From positions 992,001-1,056,000 of the forward strand of contig NZ_WVHL01000003.1 in the NCBI RefSeq assembly GCF_009861525.1: a stretch of DNA of 64,000 bases, read 5' to 3'. Below, in pieces: positions 47,543-56,470 of the stretch; positions within the stretch are counted from its first letter, which is position 1, and each line of letters begins with the position of its first letter. Under the pieces are notes generated by a model that worked only from the letters and a program-made list of their open reading frames with translations, made no database searches and was not told where the DNA came from. The stretch is from Pseudomonas sp. LD120 (lineage in GTDB: Bacteria > Pseudomonadota > Gammaproteobacteria > Pseudomonadales > Pseudomonadaceae). Position numbers and translations under genes: made by a program.

Positions 47543-48208
47543 ATGGACAAATGGATTGAGTTGGTCAAAACCAACATGAAAGGCCGCAAGGTCACACAGG
47601 AAAAGCTCGCCGAGCGTCTGGGCATGTCTCAGGGCGGTATCGGTCATTGGTTGAGCAAGCGTCGGCAGCCAAAGATCGAAGACATGAACCGGGTGCTGGA
47701 AGAGATCGGCATGGGCTTTCTCGAAGTCGCCCTGGTGGTGCGCGAAAAACCCTTGCTGGGAGATGATGGCGAGCCATTGGCCGACGAATCTTCGCTGCTG
47801 CGCAAGTACAATCCGTACTTTCGTTACCCCGTAAGTGATTGGCGGGTTGCCGGTGAGGTTCGCGAAGCGGGGCAGTCAGCCTATGTACCAGAGCGCTACG
47901 AGCTTTCCGATTACCAGGCCCAGGGCGCGGCGTTCTGGTTGGTGGTGGTTGGCGATGCGATGATCGCTCCCAGTGGCCTGAGCATCAGTCAGGACATGTT
48001 GATTCTGGTTGATCCGGCCATTGCGGCCGAGCCTGGCAAATTGGTGGTCGTACAGTGTCCCGGTAATGCCGAGGCGATCTTCCGCAAGTTGGTTCAAGAG
48101 GGCGGTCAGCGATATCTCGTACCGCTTAATCCTACTTATCCGAAGATGCTCTACAGCGACGAGTGCCGGGTTATTGGTGTAGTCGTACAAGCGACTGCGA
48201 AGTTCTAA
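47543..48208 (+). CDS. LexA/CI-like S24 repressor without catalytic dyad
   Basis: A 221-residue protein with an N-terminal helix-turn-helix (about 1-60, KVTQEKLAERLGMSQGGIGH) and a C-terminal S24 domain (about 100-215) like Pseudomonas PrtR/AlpR. The site where active repressors have GDSM reads GDAM (Ala 139), and the Lys of the F-K-K-L motif is Arg 181 in AIFRKLV. Both dyad residues are lost, although an Ala-Gly cleavage-like pair (103-104) remains. It should bind DNA but not self-cleave in the SOS response. The start at 47543 is set by family similarity. No phage or pyocin genes are adjacent. Confidence 0.87.
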   Translation: MDKWIELVKTNMKGRKVTQEKLAERLGMSQGGIGHWLSKRRQPKIEDMNRVLEEIGMGFLEVALVVREKPLLGDDGEPLADESSLLRKYNPYFRYPVSDWRVAGEVREAGQSAYVPERYELSDYQAQGAAFWLVVVGDAMIAPSGLSISQDMLILVDPAIAAEPGKLVVVQCPGNAEAIFRKLVQEGGQRYLVPLNPTYPKMLYSDECRVIGVVVQATAKF

Positions 48209-48219
48209 CTTCTCTGAAT

Positions 48220-48250
48220 AGCCCCTTCCTACAGGTAGTAAGGGGCTTTC
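48220..48250 (+). terminator. Terminator between the repressor and liuD
   Basis: AGCCCCTT at 48220-48227 pairs with AAGGGGCT at 48240-48247 and ends in TTTC. Confidence 0.8.
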
Positions 48251-48263
48251 TGACTAAATGGAC

Positions 48264-50209
48264 TTATTCCAGCTCCACTAGCGCACAGCCTTCACTGACC
48301 ATCTCGCCTTCCTGGCAATACAGTGCCTTGACGACCCCGGCCTGGGGCGCGCGGATGCTGTGCTCCATCTTCATCGCTTCCAATACCACCAATTGCGTAC
48401 CCGCCTCAACGCTTTGTCCGGTGCTGACCAATACCCGCACGATGCTGCCGTTCATTGGTGCCGTGAGCCCGCCATGCTGATTGTGACTGGCGTCTGCGGC
48501 GGCGATCGGGTCATAGGCGGTGATGGCGTGCATGTCGCCCTGCCAATGCAGGTACAGGGTGTCGCCACGGCGAATGGCGCGATGTTCACGGCGCAGTCCC
48601 TGTTGCTCGACCCACAGGTGCTCGTTTTGCAACTGATAGGCGGGGGAATGAGCCCCAAGGCTGATGGCCCGGTCCTGCCCGGCGCAGCTCAGATGCAGGC
48701 TGGTTTGCGCTGGCAGGCCGCTGCGCCAGCCGTTGAGCGTTGACCAGGGCGATTGGGGATCGTCGTCGCGAGTGCGCTGCGGCTGACTTTGCGCAAAGGC
48801 CTGGGCCGCCGCGTGCCAGAAGTCTGTGCTTAGCTCGCTCGGCGCTGGCAGCAATTGCTCCTGATAGCGAGGGATGAATCCGGTATCCAACTGGGCCTCG
48901 GCAAATGCAGGGTGAGCGATGATGCGCCGCAAGAAGGCCAGGTTGGTTTTCAAGCCGCCAATGGCGAATTCATCGAGCATGCTCAACAGACGCAGGCGGG
49001 CCTGCTCGCGGTTCTCGCCCCAGGCAATCAGCTTGCCCAGCATCGGATCGTAGAAGGGCGACACGCTGTCGCCTTCCTCGACCCCACTGTCCACCCGGCG
49101 TCCCGGTCCGGCCGCGGACTCCCGATACAGGTCGAGGCGGCCGGTGGCCGGCAGAAAATCGTTGCCCGGATCTTCAGCGTAGAGGCGCACTTCAATGGCG
49201 TGCCCCAGCAGCGGCACTTGTTCCTGGCTGATGGGCAGGGCTTCGCCCCGGGCCACGCGGATTTGCCAGGCCACCAGGTCCAGCCCGGTAATGGCCTCGG
49301 TGACCGGGTGCTCCACCTGCAACCGGGTATTCATCTCCATGAAGAAGAATTCACCACGGGCATCCAGAAGAAACTCGACGGTGCCGGCGCCGACATAGCC
49401 GATGGCCTGAGCGGCACGCACGGCCGCCTCGCCCATGGCCTTGCGCAGCTCAGGACTGAGGCCCGGAGCGGGGGCTTCCTCGACCACTTTCTGGTGGCGG
49501 CGCTGGATCGAGCAATCGCGCTCGTTGAGGTACAGGCAGTGGCCGTGTTGGTCGGCAAACACCTGGATTTCCACATGACGTGGCTTGAGCAGGTACTTTT
49601 CCACCAGCATCCGCGAGTCGCCGAAGGACGACAGGGCCTCACGCTGTGCCGAGGCCAGGGCTTCAGCCAGCTGGCTGACGTCTTCAACGACTTTCATGCC
49701 TTTGCCGCCCCCCCGGCTGTGGCTTTGAGCAACACCGGGTAGCCAATGCGCTCGGCGGCGTTGCGGAAGGTTTCCAGGTCCTGGGCTTCGCCATGGTATC
49801 CCGGCACCAAAGGTACGCCGGCGGTTTCCATCAGCGCCTTGGCCGCCGACTTGCTGCCCATGGCATCGATGGCCGAGGCGGGCGGCCCCAGGAAGATCAA
49901 GCCCGCCGCTTCAATGGCCCGCGCGAAACCGGCGTTTTCCGAGAGAAATCCGTAGCCGGGGTGAATGGCCTGGGCGCCGCTGGCTTTGGCCGCAGCGATC
50001 AATTTGTCGATCTGCAGGTAACTGTCGGCGGCCTTGCTGCCCCCCAGATCGACACGGATATCCGCTTCGCGGCTGTGCCGCGCTTCGCGGTCGGTGGCGC
50101 TGTGCACCGCCACGGTGGTCAGGCCCAGGGCCTTGGCGGTGCGCATCACGCGGCAGGCGATCTCGCCACGGTTGGCCACCAGCAGGGTGTCTAGAACAGA
50201 GGTGTTCAT
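48264..50209 (-). pseudogene. liuD: Methylcrotonyl-CoA carboxylase biotin subunit LiuD, frameshifted
   Basis: The intact protein would carboxylate biotin and carry it for 3-methylcrotonyl-CoA carboxylation in leucine catabolism. The N-terminal part (MNTSVLDTLLVANRGEIACR to VLLKATAGG) is in one frame and the rest (GKGMKVVEDVSQLAEAL to the biotin motif EAMKMEH) in the next. The break is in a run of seven G (49714-49708 on the minus strand) that encodes the Gly-rich ATP-grasp loop; eight G would restore AGGGGKGM and a 648-residue protein. As written it gives two fragments. A sequencing or assembly error is as likely as a true mutation. It overlaps the liuC stop by 1 bp (TGATG). Confidence 0.85.
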
Positions 50210-51024
50210 CAGCGGGACTCCTTGGTCGTGGTCTCGGTTTGCCAACTGGGCGGACGTTTTTCCAGAAATGCCCGCAGGCCCTCCTGACCCTCGGTGCTGA
50301 CCCGAATCCGCGCAATCGCGTTTTCGCAGTAGCGGCGCAGGGCGGTGGTCAGGGCACCATTGCCCACTTCGCGCAGCAGGTCCTTGCTGGCACGCATGGC
50401 CTGGGGACTGTTGAGCAGCAGGTTGTCGATCCATTGGGTGAGTCGCGGCTCCAGCTCTGTTGCTGGGTAACTCTCTGCCAGCAACCCGATTTCCCGTGCC
50501 CGCTGACCGTCAAAACGCTCGGCGGTCAGGGTGTAGCGCCGGGCAGCGCGCTCGCCGATGGCTTGAACCACAAAGGGACTGATCACCGCCGGTGCCAGGC
50601 CGATGCGCACTTCCGATAGGCAGAATTGCGCATCATCGCTACCGATGGCCATGTCACAGCAACTGATCAGGCCCAGGGCGCCGCCGAAGGCCGCGCCTTG
50701 CACCACCGCCAGGGTGGGGATTTTCAGCTTGGCCAGGTTGTACATCAGCTCCGCCAGTTCCCGGGCGTCGTCGAGGTTGGTCTGGTAGTCGAGCTCGGCC
50801 GACTGCTGCATCCAGGCCAGGTCGGCGCCGGCGCTGAAATGTTTGCCACGTCCGCGCAGCAGCAAAAAGCGCAAGTTCGGATCGCCTTGCACCTGATCCA
50901 GGGCCAGGATCAGCTCGCGGATCATTTCGGCATTGAAGGCGTTGTTCTTTGCTTCACGGCTGAGCCACAAGGTGGCGAAGCCACGCGGGTCACGCTGCAG
51001 TTCCAGGGTATTGAAGTCGCTCAT
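50209..51024 (-). CDS. liuC: Methylglutaconyl-CoA hydratase LiuC
   Basis: A 271-residue crotonase-family enzyme hydrating 3-methylglutaconyl-CoA to HMG-CoA in leucine degradation. The oxyanion-hole segments are HFSAGADLAWM (about residue 64-74) and VQGAAFGGALGLISCCDMAI. It lies 17 bp after liuB and overlaps the liuD start by one base, so translation is coupled. Confidence 0.94.
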   Translation of the reverse strand: MSDFNTLELQRDPRGFATLWLSREAKNNAFNAEMIRELILALDQVQGDPNLRFLLLRGRGKHFSAGADLAWMQQSAELDYQTNLDDARELAELMYNLAKLKIPTLAVVQGAAFGGALGLISCCDMAIGSDDAQFCLSEVRIGLAPAVISPFVVQAIGERAARRYTLTAERFDGQRAREIGLLAESYPATELEPRLTQWIDNLLLNSPQAMRASKDLLREVGNGALTTALRRYCENAIARIRVSTEGQEGLRAFLEKRPPSWQTETTTKESR

Positions 51025-51041
51025 GTTTTTCTCGCGCAGGA

Positions 51042-52646
51042 TTACATGCGGAACACGCCGAAGCGGCTCTGTTCGATGGGGGCATTGAGGGCGGCGGACA
51101 GGGCCAGGGCCAGCACGTCGCGGGTCTGTGCCGGGTCAATGACGCCGTCGTCCCAGAGTCGGGCGCTGGAGTAATAAGGGTGCCCCTGGTGCTCGTACTG
51201 ATCGAGGATCGGCTGTTTGATCTCGGCTTCCTGGGCGGCGTCGAAGGGCTGTCCGCTGCGTTCCGCTTGTTCGCGCTTGACCTGAACCAGTACCCCGGCC
51301 GCCTGTTCGGCACCCATCACGCCAATTCGCGCATTGGGCCACATCCACAAAAAGCGCGGGTCGTAGGCGCGGCCGCACATGCCGTAGTTGCCGGCGCCGA
51401 AGCTGCCGCCGATGATCACGGTGAGTTTCGGCACCTTGGCGCAGGCCACCGCGGTCACCAGTTTGGCGCCGTGTTTGGCGATACCGCCGGCTTCGTATTT
51501 CTGCCCGACCATGAAGCCGGTGATGTTCTGCAGGAACACCAGGGGAATGCCGCGCTGGCAGGCCAGTTCGATGAAGTGCGCGCCTTTTTGCGCGGCTTCG
51601 GCGAACAGGATGCCGTTGTTGGCGAGAATGGCCACCGGGTAGCCGTGCAGATGGGCGAAACCGCAGACCAGGGTGGTGCCGAACAGGGCCTTGAATTCAT
51701 CGAACAGCGAGCCGTCCACCAGCCGGGCAATGACTTCGCGGACATCGAATGGCTGCTTGGCATCGGCTGGCACCACACCATAGAGCTCGTCGCCGGCATA
51801 CAGCGGGGCGATTGGGGTACGTTGCTGCAATTGCCCTTGCTTGTGCCAGTTGAGGTTGGCCACGCTGCGTCGTGCCAGGGCCAGGGCGTGTTCGTCGCTG
51901 TCAGCGTAGTGGTCGGCGACCCCGGAAATCTTGCAGTGCACATCGGCACCGCCCAGGTCTTCGGCACTCACCACTTCGCCGGTGGCGGCTTTCACCAGGG
52001 GCGGGCCGGCAAGGAAGATGGTCGCCTGTTCACGGACCATGATCGCTTCGTCGGCCATGGCTGGCACGTAGGCACCACCGGCAGTGCAGGAACCCATGAC
52101 CACGGCGATCTGCGGGATGCCCTGGGCGCTCATGTTGGCCTGGTTGAAAAAGATGCGTCCGAAGTGCTCGCGATCAGGGAAGACTTCGTCCTGGCGGGGC
52201 AGGTTGGCGCCGCCGGAGTCCACCAGGTAGATGCACGGCAGGCGGTTTTGCTGGGCAATGGTCTGGGCCCGCAGGTGTTTTTTCACCGTCAGTGGGTAGT
52301 AGGAGCCGCCTTTCACCGTGGCGTCGTTGGCCACGATCATGCATTCGATGCCTTCCACCCGACCGATGCCGGCAATCAGCCCTGCGGCCGGCACGTCTTC
52401 GCCATAGACCTCGTAGGCGGCCAGGGGGCTGAGTTCAAGGAAGGGCGAGCCAGGATCGAGCAGGCGGTTGATACGCTCGCGTGGCAGCAGTTTGCCCCGG
52501 GAAGTGTGGCGTTCCTGAGCCTTGGCGCCACCACCCTGCTGGACCTGGGCGAGCAAGGTGTGCAGGGCGTCGACCTGGGCCAGCATGCTGGCCGCGTTCT
52601 GCGCGAACTCGGGGGATTTCGGGTTGAGCTGAGACTTCAGAATCAT
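51042..52646 (-). CDS. liuB: Methylcrotonyl-CoA carboxylase carboxyltransferase subunit LiuB
   Basis: A 534-residue carboxyltransferase (AccA/AccD-like crotonase fold pair) that transfers CO2 from LiuD biotin to 3-methylcrotonyl-CoA. Characteristic stretches are [54 protein letters not shown] and [20 protein letters not shown]. The start at 52646 ([11 protein letters not shown]) matches the family; the frame to 52676 adds ten unrelated residues. It is second in the liuABCD operon, after a repeat-bearing spacer. Confidence 0.95.
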   Translation of the reverse strand: MILKSQLNPKSPEFAQNAASMLAQVDALHTLLAQVQQGGGAKAQERHTSRGKLLPRERINRLLDPGSPFLELSPLAAYEVYGEDVPAAGLIAGIGRVEGIECMIVANDATVKGGSYYPLTVKKHLRAQTIAQQNRLPCIYLVDSGGANLPRQDEVFPDREHFGRIFFNQANMSAQGIPQIAVVMGSCTAGGAYVPAMADEAIMVREQATIFLAGPPLVKAATGEVVSAEDLGGADVHCKISGVADHYADSDEHALALARRSVANLNWHKQGQLQQRTPIAPLYAGDELYGVVPADAKQPFDVREVIARLVDGSLFDEFKALFGTTLVCGFAHLHGYPVAILANNGILFAEAAQKGAHFIELACQRGIPLVFLQNITGFMVGQKYEAGGIAKHGAKLVTAVACAKVPKLTVIIGGSFGAGNYGMCGRAYDPRFLWMWPNARIGVMGAEQAAGVLVQVKREQAERSGQPFDAAQEAEIKQPILDQYEHQGHPYYSSARLWDDGVIDPAQTRDVLALALSAALNAPIEQSRFGVFRM

Positions 52647-52653
52647 CGGAGGG

Positions 52654-52745
52654 CCTACGGCAGCTTCAAGCGACACGCTTCAAGCTGCAAAAGTAAGTCG
52701 GTGTTACGGCAGCTTTGGCTTGCCGCTGGTAGCTCGCAATGTGCG
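52654..52745. repeat. Pseudomonas intergenic repeat between liuA and liuB
   Basis: GCAGCTTCAAGC-GACAC-GCTTCAAGCTGC (52660-52688) is a near-perfect inverted repeat of the AGCTTCAAGC type common in Pseudomonas intergenic DNA. It is followed by a second, looser repeat, GGCAGCTTTGGCTTGCCGCT (52708-52727), and GCGGCTGC (52742). It sits inside the operon. Confidence 0.65.
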
Positions 52746-52752
52746 GCTGCTT

Positions 52753-53916
52753 TTACTTGGTTTCGTTGAACAGTTCACGACCGATCAGCATGCGCCGGAT
52801 CTCGCTGGTGCCAGCACCGATTTCGTAGAGCTTGGCGTCGCGCAGTAGGCGACCGGCGGGGAATTCGTTGATGTAGCCGTTGCCGCCGAGGATCTGGATC
52901 GCATCCAGGGCCATCTGGGTGGCACGTTCGGCGCTGTAGAGGATCACCCCGGCGGCGTCCTTGCGGGTGGTTTCGCCGCGCTCGCAGGCCTGGGCCACGG
53001 CGTACAGGTAGGCGCGGCTGGCGTTGAGCTGGGTGTACATGTCGGCGATCTTGCCCTGGATCAGCTGGAACTCGCCGATGCTCTGGCCGAACTGCTTGCG
53101 GTCGTGAATGTAGGGCACCACCAGGTCCATGCAGGCTTGCATGATCCCGGTCGGGCCGCCGGAGAGCACCACGCGCTCGTAGTCCAGGCCGCTCATCAGG
53201 ACTTTGACCCCGCCATTGAGCATGCCGAGGATATTTTCCTCCGGTACTTCCACATCATCGAAGAACAGCTCGCAGGTGTTGGAGCCGCGCATGCCCAGCT
53301 TGTCGAACTTGTTGCTGCGGCTGAAGCCTTTCCAGTCGCGCTCGACGATGAAAGCGGTGATGCCGTGGGGGCCTTTCTCCAGGTCGGTCTTGGCGTAGAT
53401 CACATAGGTGTTGGCGTCGGGGCCGTTGGTGATCCAGGTCTTGCTGCCGTTGAGCACGAAACGGTCGCCACGCTTGTCGGCCCGCAGCTTCATCGACACC
53501 ACGTCGGAGCCCGCATTGGGCTCGCTCATAGCCAGGGCGCCAATGTGCTCGCCGCTGATCAGTTTGGGCAGGTACTTGCTCTTCTGTTCATGGCTGCCGT
53601 TGCGGTTGATCTGGTTCACGCAGAGGTTGGAGTGGGCACCGTAGGACAGGGCCACGGAGGCCGAGCCGCGGCTGATTTCTTCCATGGCCACCACGTGAGC
53701 CAGGTAACCCAGGCCGGCACCGCCATATTCTTCCGCTACGGTAATACCCAAGAGGCCCATGTCGCCGAACTTGCGCCACATATCGGCGGGGAACAGGTTG
53801 TCGACGTCGATCTGCGCGGCTCGGGGCGCGAGCTCCGCCTTGACGAAGGCCTGGACCTGTTGGCGCAGCATATCGATGGTTTCACCGAGGGCGAAGTTCA
53901 GGGTCGGGTAAGTCAT
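52753..53916 (-). CDS. liuA: Isovaleryl-CoA dehydrogenase LiuA
   Basis: A 387-residue FAD acyl-CoA dehydrogenase oxidising isovaleryl-CoA to 3-methylcrotonyl-CoA, the first committed step of the leucine branch. The FAD-binding [18 protein letters not shown] and [17 protein letters not shown] blocks, the catalytic Glu region [19 protein letters not shown] and the C-terminal [17 protein letters not shown] are all present. It is the first gene of liuABCD. Its leader has a Hfq/Crc-type motif and the upstream spacer has LiuR boxes. Confidence 0.96.
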   Translation of the reverse strand: MTYPTLNFALGETIDMLRQQVQAFVKAELAPRAAQIDVDNLFPADMWRKFGDMGLLGITVAEEYGGAGLGYLAHVVAMEEISRGSASVALSYGAHSNLCVNQINRNGSHEQKSKYLPKLISGEHIGALAMSEPNAGSDVVSMKLRADKRGDRFVLNGSKTWITNGPDANTYVIYAKTDLEKGPHGITAFIVERDWKGFSRSNKFDKLGMRGSNTCELFFDDVEVPEENILGMLNGGVKVLMSGLDYERVVLSGGPTGIMQACMDLVVPYIHDRKQFGQSIGEFQLIQGKIADMYTQLNASRAYLYAVAQACERGETTRKDAAGVILYSAERATQMALDAIQILGGNGYINEFPAGRLLRDAKLYEIGAGTSEIRRMLIGRELFNETK

Positions 53917-53934
53917 GGCGGGGCACCTTCACAC

Positions 53935-53945
53935 TTGTTTTTATT
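53935..53945 (-). promoter_or_regulatory. Hfq/Crc recognition motif in the liuA leader
   Basis: On the minus strand the leader reads AATAAAAACAA, an exact AAnAAnAA match, just before the GAAGG ribosome site and 19 bases upstream of the ATG. Motifs of this kind are where Hfq-Crc blocks translation during catabolite repression in Pseudomonas. Confidence 0.7.
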
Positions 53946-53988
53946 GAGGGAAATGAACGTGGAGAGCGGCGCTGTTCGGCTCTCACCT

Positions 53989-54002
53989 TTACGTTAACGT
54001 AA
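53989..54002. promoter_or_regulatory. LiuR box 1 (liuA side)
   Basis: TTACGTTAACGTAA is a perfect 14-bp palindrome 73 bp upstream of liuA, matching the core of the other two boxes at 54031 and 57880. Confidence 0.8.
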
Positions 54003-54030
54003 GCCTGCGCTCGGCGACTGTCAATCGCGC

Positions 54031-54046
54031 TTTACGTAAACGTCAA
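54031..54046. promoter_or_regulatory. LiuR box 2 (acyl-CoA synthetase side)
   Basis: TTTACGTAAACGTCAA differs by one base from the box upstream of liuR (57880-57895). It is placed to control the divergent acyl-CoA synthetase gene. Confidence 0.8.
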
Positions 54047-54144
54047 CTTGCGCCAGAGTAGCAGGGCTTTCGATGGCGGCCAGGCTGTTTCGCACCATGG
54101 GCCAGGCTCTTGAACACCCACTAATAAAGACAATAGGGGTCGTT

Positions 54145-55848
54145 ATGGAACACTCGGGTTTCCAAGCGGATCGCAGTTACACCCGCGGTACGCAAGACAA
54201 GCCGCTGCTGGCGTTGACCATTGGTCAGGCCTTCGACAACACCGTTGCCGTGCATCCTCAGGGAGAAGCCCTGGTGGTGCGCCATCAGCAGTTGCGTTAC
54301 ACCTGGCAGCAACTAAGTGAGCAGGTCGACCTGCACGCCAGGGCGTTACTGACCTTGGGCCTTAAGACCGGCGATCGCCTGGGGATCTGGGCGCCCAATT
54401 GCGCTCAGTGGTGCATTGCCCAATTCGCCAGTGCCAAGATCGGCGTCATTTTAGTGAACATCAATCCGGCTTATCGCAGCTCCGAGCTTGAGTATGTGCT
54501 CAAGCAGTCCGGTTGCCAGTGGCTGATCTGTGCCGGGGCATTCAAGACCTCCGACTACCACGGCATGCTTCAGGAGCTGGTTCCTGAGCTGGCGGAACAA
54601 GCCATCGGGCATGTGCACACTGAGCGCCTTGCGCAACTGCGCGGGGTGATCAGTCTGGATGTGCAGCCGCCGTCCGGTTTCCTTCCCTGGTCGCAATTGA
54701 CGACCCTGGCCGCCGCCACCTCGGTCGAGCAGTTGCAAGCCCGTCAGGACAGTCTGGATTTCGATCAGGCGGTGAATATCCAGTACACCTCGGGCACCAC
54801 GGGTTTTCCCAAGGGCGCGACCCTGAGTCACTACAACATTCTCAACAACGGCTACATGGTCGGCGAGAGCCTGGGGCTAACGGCGCAGGACCGCTTGGTG
54901 ATTCCTGTGCCGCTTTACCACTGTTTCGGCATGGTCATGGGCAATTTGGGTTGTGTCACCCACGGCACGACCATGATCTATCCCAACGATGCATTCGACC
55001 CTCTGCAGACCTTGGCCACCGTGGCCGAGGAGCGGGCTACCGGACTGTATGGGGTGCCTACCATGTTTATCGCCATGCTTGATCAGCCGCGGCGCGGCGA
55101 GTTTGACCTGTCGAGCCTGCGCACCGGGATCATGGCGGGCGCGACCTGTCCGATTGAGGTGATGCGCCGGGTGATCAGCGAGATGCACATGAGCGAAGTG
55201 CAGATCGCCTACGGCATGACGGAAACCAGCCCGGTGTCGCTGCAGACCGGTCCCGCCGATGAGCTGGAGTTACGGGTGACGACGGTTGGGCGAACTCAGC
55301 CGCACCTGGAGAGCAAGATTATCGATGAGGCGGGTAACGTGGTGCCGCGCGGCACCATTGGCGAGCTCTGCACCCGGGGTTATAGCGTCATGCTCGGCTA
55401 TTGGAACAACCCTCAGGCCAGCGGCGAAGCCATCGATCAGGCCGGCTGGATGCATACCGGCGATCTGGCTTCGATGAATGACGAGGGTTATGTGTGCATT
55501 GCCGGGCGCAACAAGGACATGATCATTCGCGGCGGCGAGAACATTTATCCGCGTGAACTGGAGGAGTTCTTCTTCACTCATCCTGCGGTGGCGGATGTGC
55601 AGGTGATCGGCATTCCGTGTTCCAAGTACGGCGAGGAGATCGTCGCCTGGATCAAGTTCCATCCGGGGCATTCGGCCAATGAGCTGGAGCTGCAAACCTG
55701 GTGCAAAGAGCGCATTGCCCATTTCAAGACGCCGCGTTACTTCAAGTTCGTCGAAGAGTTCCCGATGACGGTGACCGGCAAGATCCAGAAGTTCCGCATG
55801 CGCGAGATCAGCATTGAGGAGTTGCGTGAGTCAGTGAACAACGGGTGA
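54145..55848 (+). CDS. AMP-forming acyl-CoA synthetase of the liu locus
   Basis: A 567-residue adenylate-forming ligase activating a carboxylic acid to its CoA ester. The AMP-binding motif is [16 protein letters not shown], followed by [51 protein letters not shown], and the catalytic Lys in [15 protein letters not shown]. Being divergent from liuA and next to a LiuR box, it probably activates isovalerate or a related acid from leucine or terpenoid catabolism. I chose ATG 54145, which begins the family-like N-terminus. An A-rich leader (AATAAAGACAATA) precedes its AGGGG site. Confidence 0.9.
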   Translation: MEHSGFQADRSYTRGTQDKPLLALTIGQAFDNTVAVHPQGEALVVRHQQLRYTWQQLSEQVDLHARALLTLGLKTGDRLGIWAPNCAQWCIAQFASAKIGVILVNINPAYRSSELEYVLKQSGCQWLICAGAFKTSDYHGMLQELVPELAEQAIGHVHTERLAQLRGVISLDVQPPSGFLPWSQLTTLAAATSVEQLQARQDSLDFDQAVNIQYTSGTTGFPKGATLSHYNILNNGYMVGESLGLTAQDRLVIPVPLYHCFGMVMGNLGCVTHGTTMIYPNDAFDPLQTLATVAEERATGLYGVPTMFIAMLDQPRRGEFDLSSLRTGIMAGATCPIEVMRRVISEMHMSEVQIAYGMTETSPVSLQTGPADELELRVTTVGRTQPHLESKIIDEAGNVVPRGTIGELCTRGYSVMLGYWNNPQASGEAIDQAGWMHTGDLASMNDEGYVCIAGRNKDMIIRGGENIYPRELEEFFFTHPAVADVQVIGIPCSKYGEEIVAWIKFHPGHSANELELQTWCKERIAHFKTPRYFKFVEEFPMTVTGKIQKFRMREISIEELRESVNNG

Positions 55849-55928
55849 TCGTTGATGGGGCGTGCATCCTGGGCGGTGCACGCTTTGTGGGCGCGAGGAG
55901 GCGGACCAATGCTTGATCGCAGGACGCA

Positions 55929-56304
55929 CAAAGGGGAGCCGAAGCTCCCCTTTAATTTGTCGTTGCGTGCTCTTTTCTTATTATTGAGGGGCGGTCTGTT
56001 GTTGTTTTTGTTAACCGTGACCCTTTACTGCTGTTTTTGGCGATCCCCATCCGGGATCAAGAGCAAACGTATTTTTTTGAGCGCTGACTTAATGTGTCGC
56101 CAGGGCGATCCAACCAGTTCGGGAGCTACCTCAGGGTAGTTTTATTATTCTCTGACCGGTGGTAGATGGCTTTTGCAAGCCCTCCTGCACATCACGCCTT
56201 CTCCAAAAAAATCTGTTAGCTGCGTCTCTGCCGTGTTGTTTTTGTTATGCCAGAGTCGTTACGTCTTATTTTTATTAGGTTTGCCGCTTTTTATTCTTGT
56301 TATG
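55929..56304 (-). ncRNA. crcY: CrcY-type small RNA that sequesters Hfq/Crc
   Basis: The minus strand of the 620-bp gap carries six exact AAnAAnAA motifs: 56301-56294, 56276-56269, 56246-56239, 56149-56142, 56012-56005 and 55985-55978. They lie between a sigma-54 promoter and a terminator, giving about 376 nt. This is the build of CrcX/Y/Z decoy RNAs, which the CbrAB system induces to relieve catabolite repression. To my knowledge P. putida CrcY also lies beside the HMG-CoA lyase gene, which supports CrcY over CrcX or CrcZ. Confidence 0.87.
55930..55953. terminator. Bidirectional terminator of the synthetase gene and crcY
   Basis: AAAGGGGAGC-CGAA-GCTCCCCTTT is a perfect 10-bp stem. The right side continues TAATTTG and the left, read on the minus strand, TTTGTGCG. 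Confidence 0.85.
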
Positions 56305-56314
56305 CCATAGAGAT

Positions 56315-56331
56315 AGCAGAAGCCGTGCCAA
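56315..56331 (-). promoter_or_regulatory. Sigma-54 promoter of crcY
   Basis: On the minus strand TTGGCACGGCTTCTGCT matches the -24/-12 consensus TGGCAC-N5-TTGCA with one change in the -12 half. RpoN with CbrB is the expected activator pair; upstream CbrB sites were not resolved by eye. Confidence 0.85.
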
Positions 56332-56470
56332 CTTTATAAAGTTCTTTAAAATCAATGACTTGGTGTTTTTGTAGTGACGCCTGTGAGTGGAGAGCATCAG
56401 CAAACTGTTCCCGTGTTACTCGTTCTTGCCACCGATCAGGGTGGCCGGTAACACCCGGCCGCACATTGGC

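Noticed and set aside
51180..52769. 529-codon open frame antisense to liuB
   Set aside because: Shadow of liuB, His/Gly/Gln-rich as such frames usually are in high-GC genomes.
55852..56139. 95-codon frame with a GAGGAGG site and a hydrophobic stretch after the acyl-CoA synthetase gene
   Set aside because: It crosses the bidirectional terminator and is antisense to the AAnAAnAA motifs of CrcY; its hydrophobic TTG/TTT-rich part is simply the complement of those motifs.
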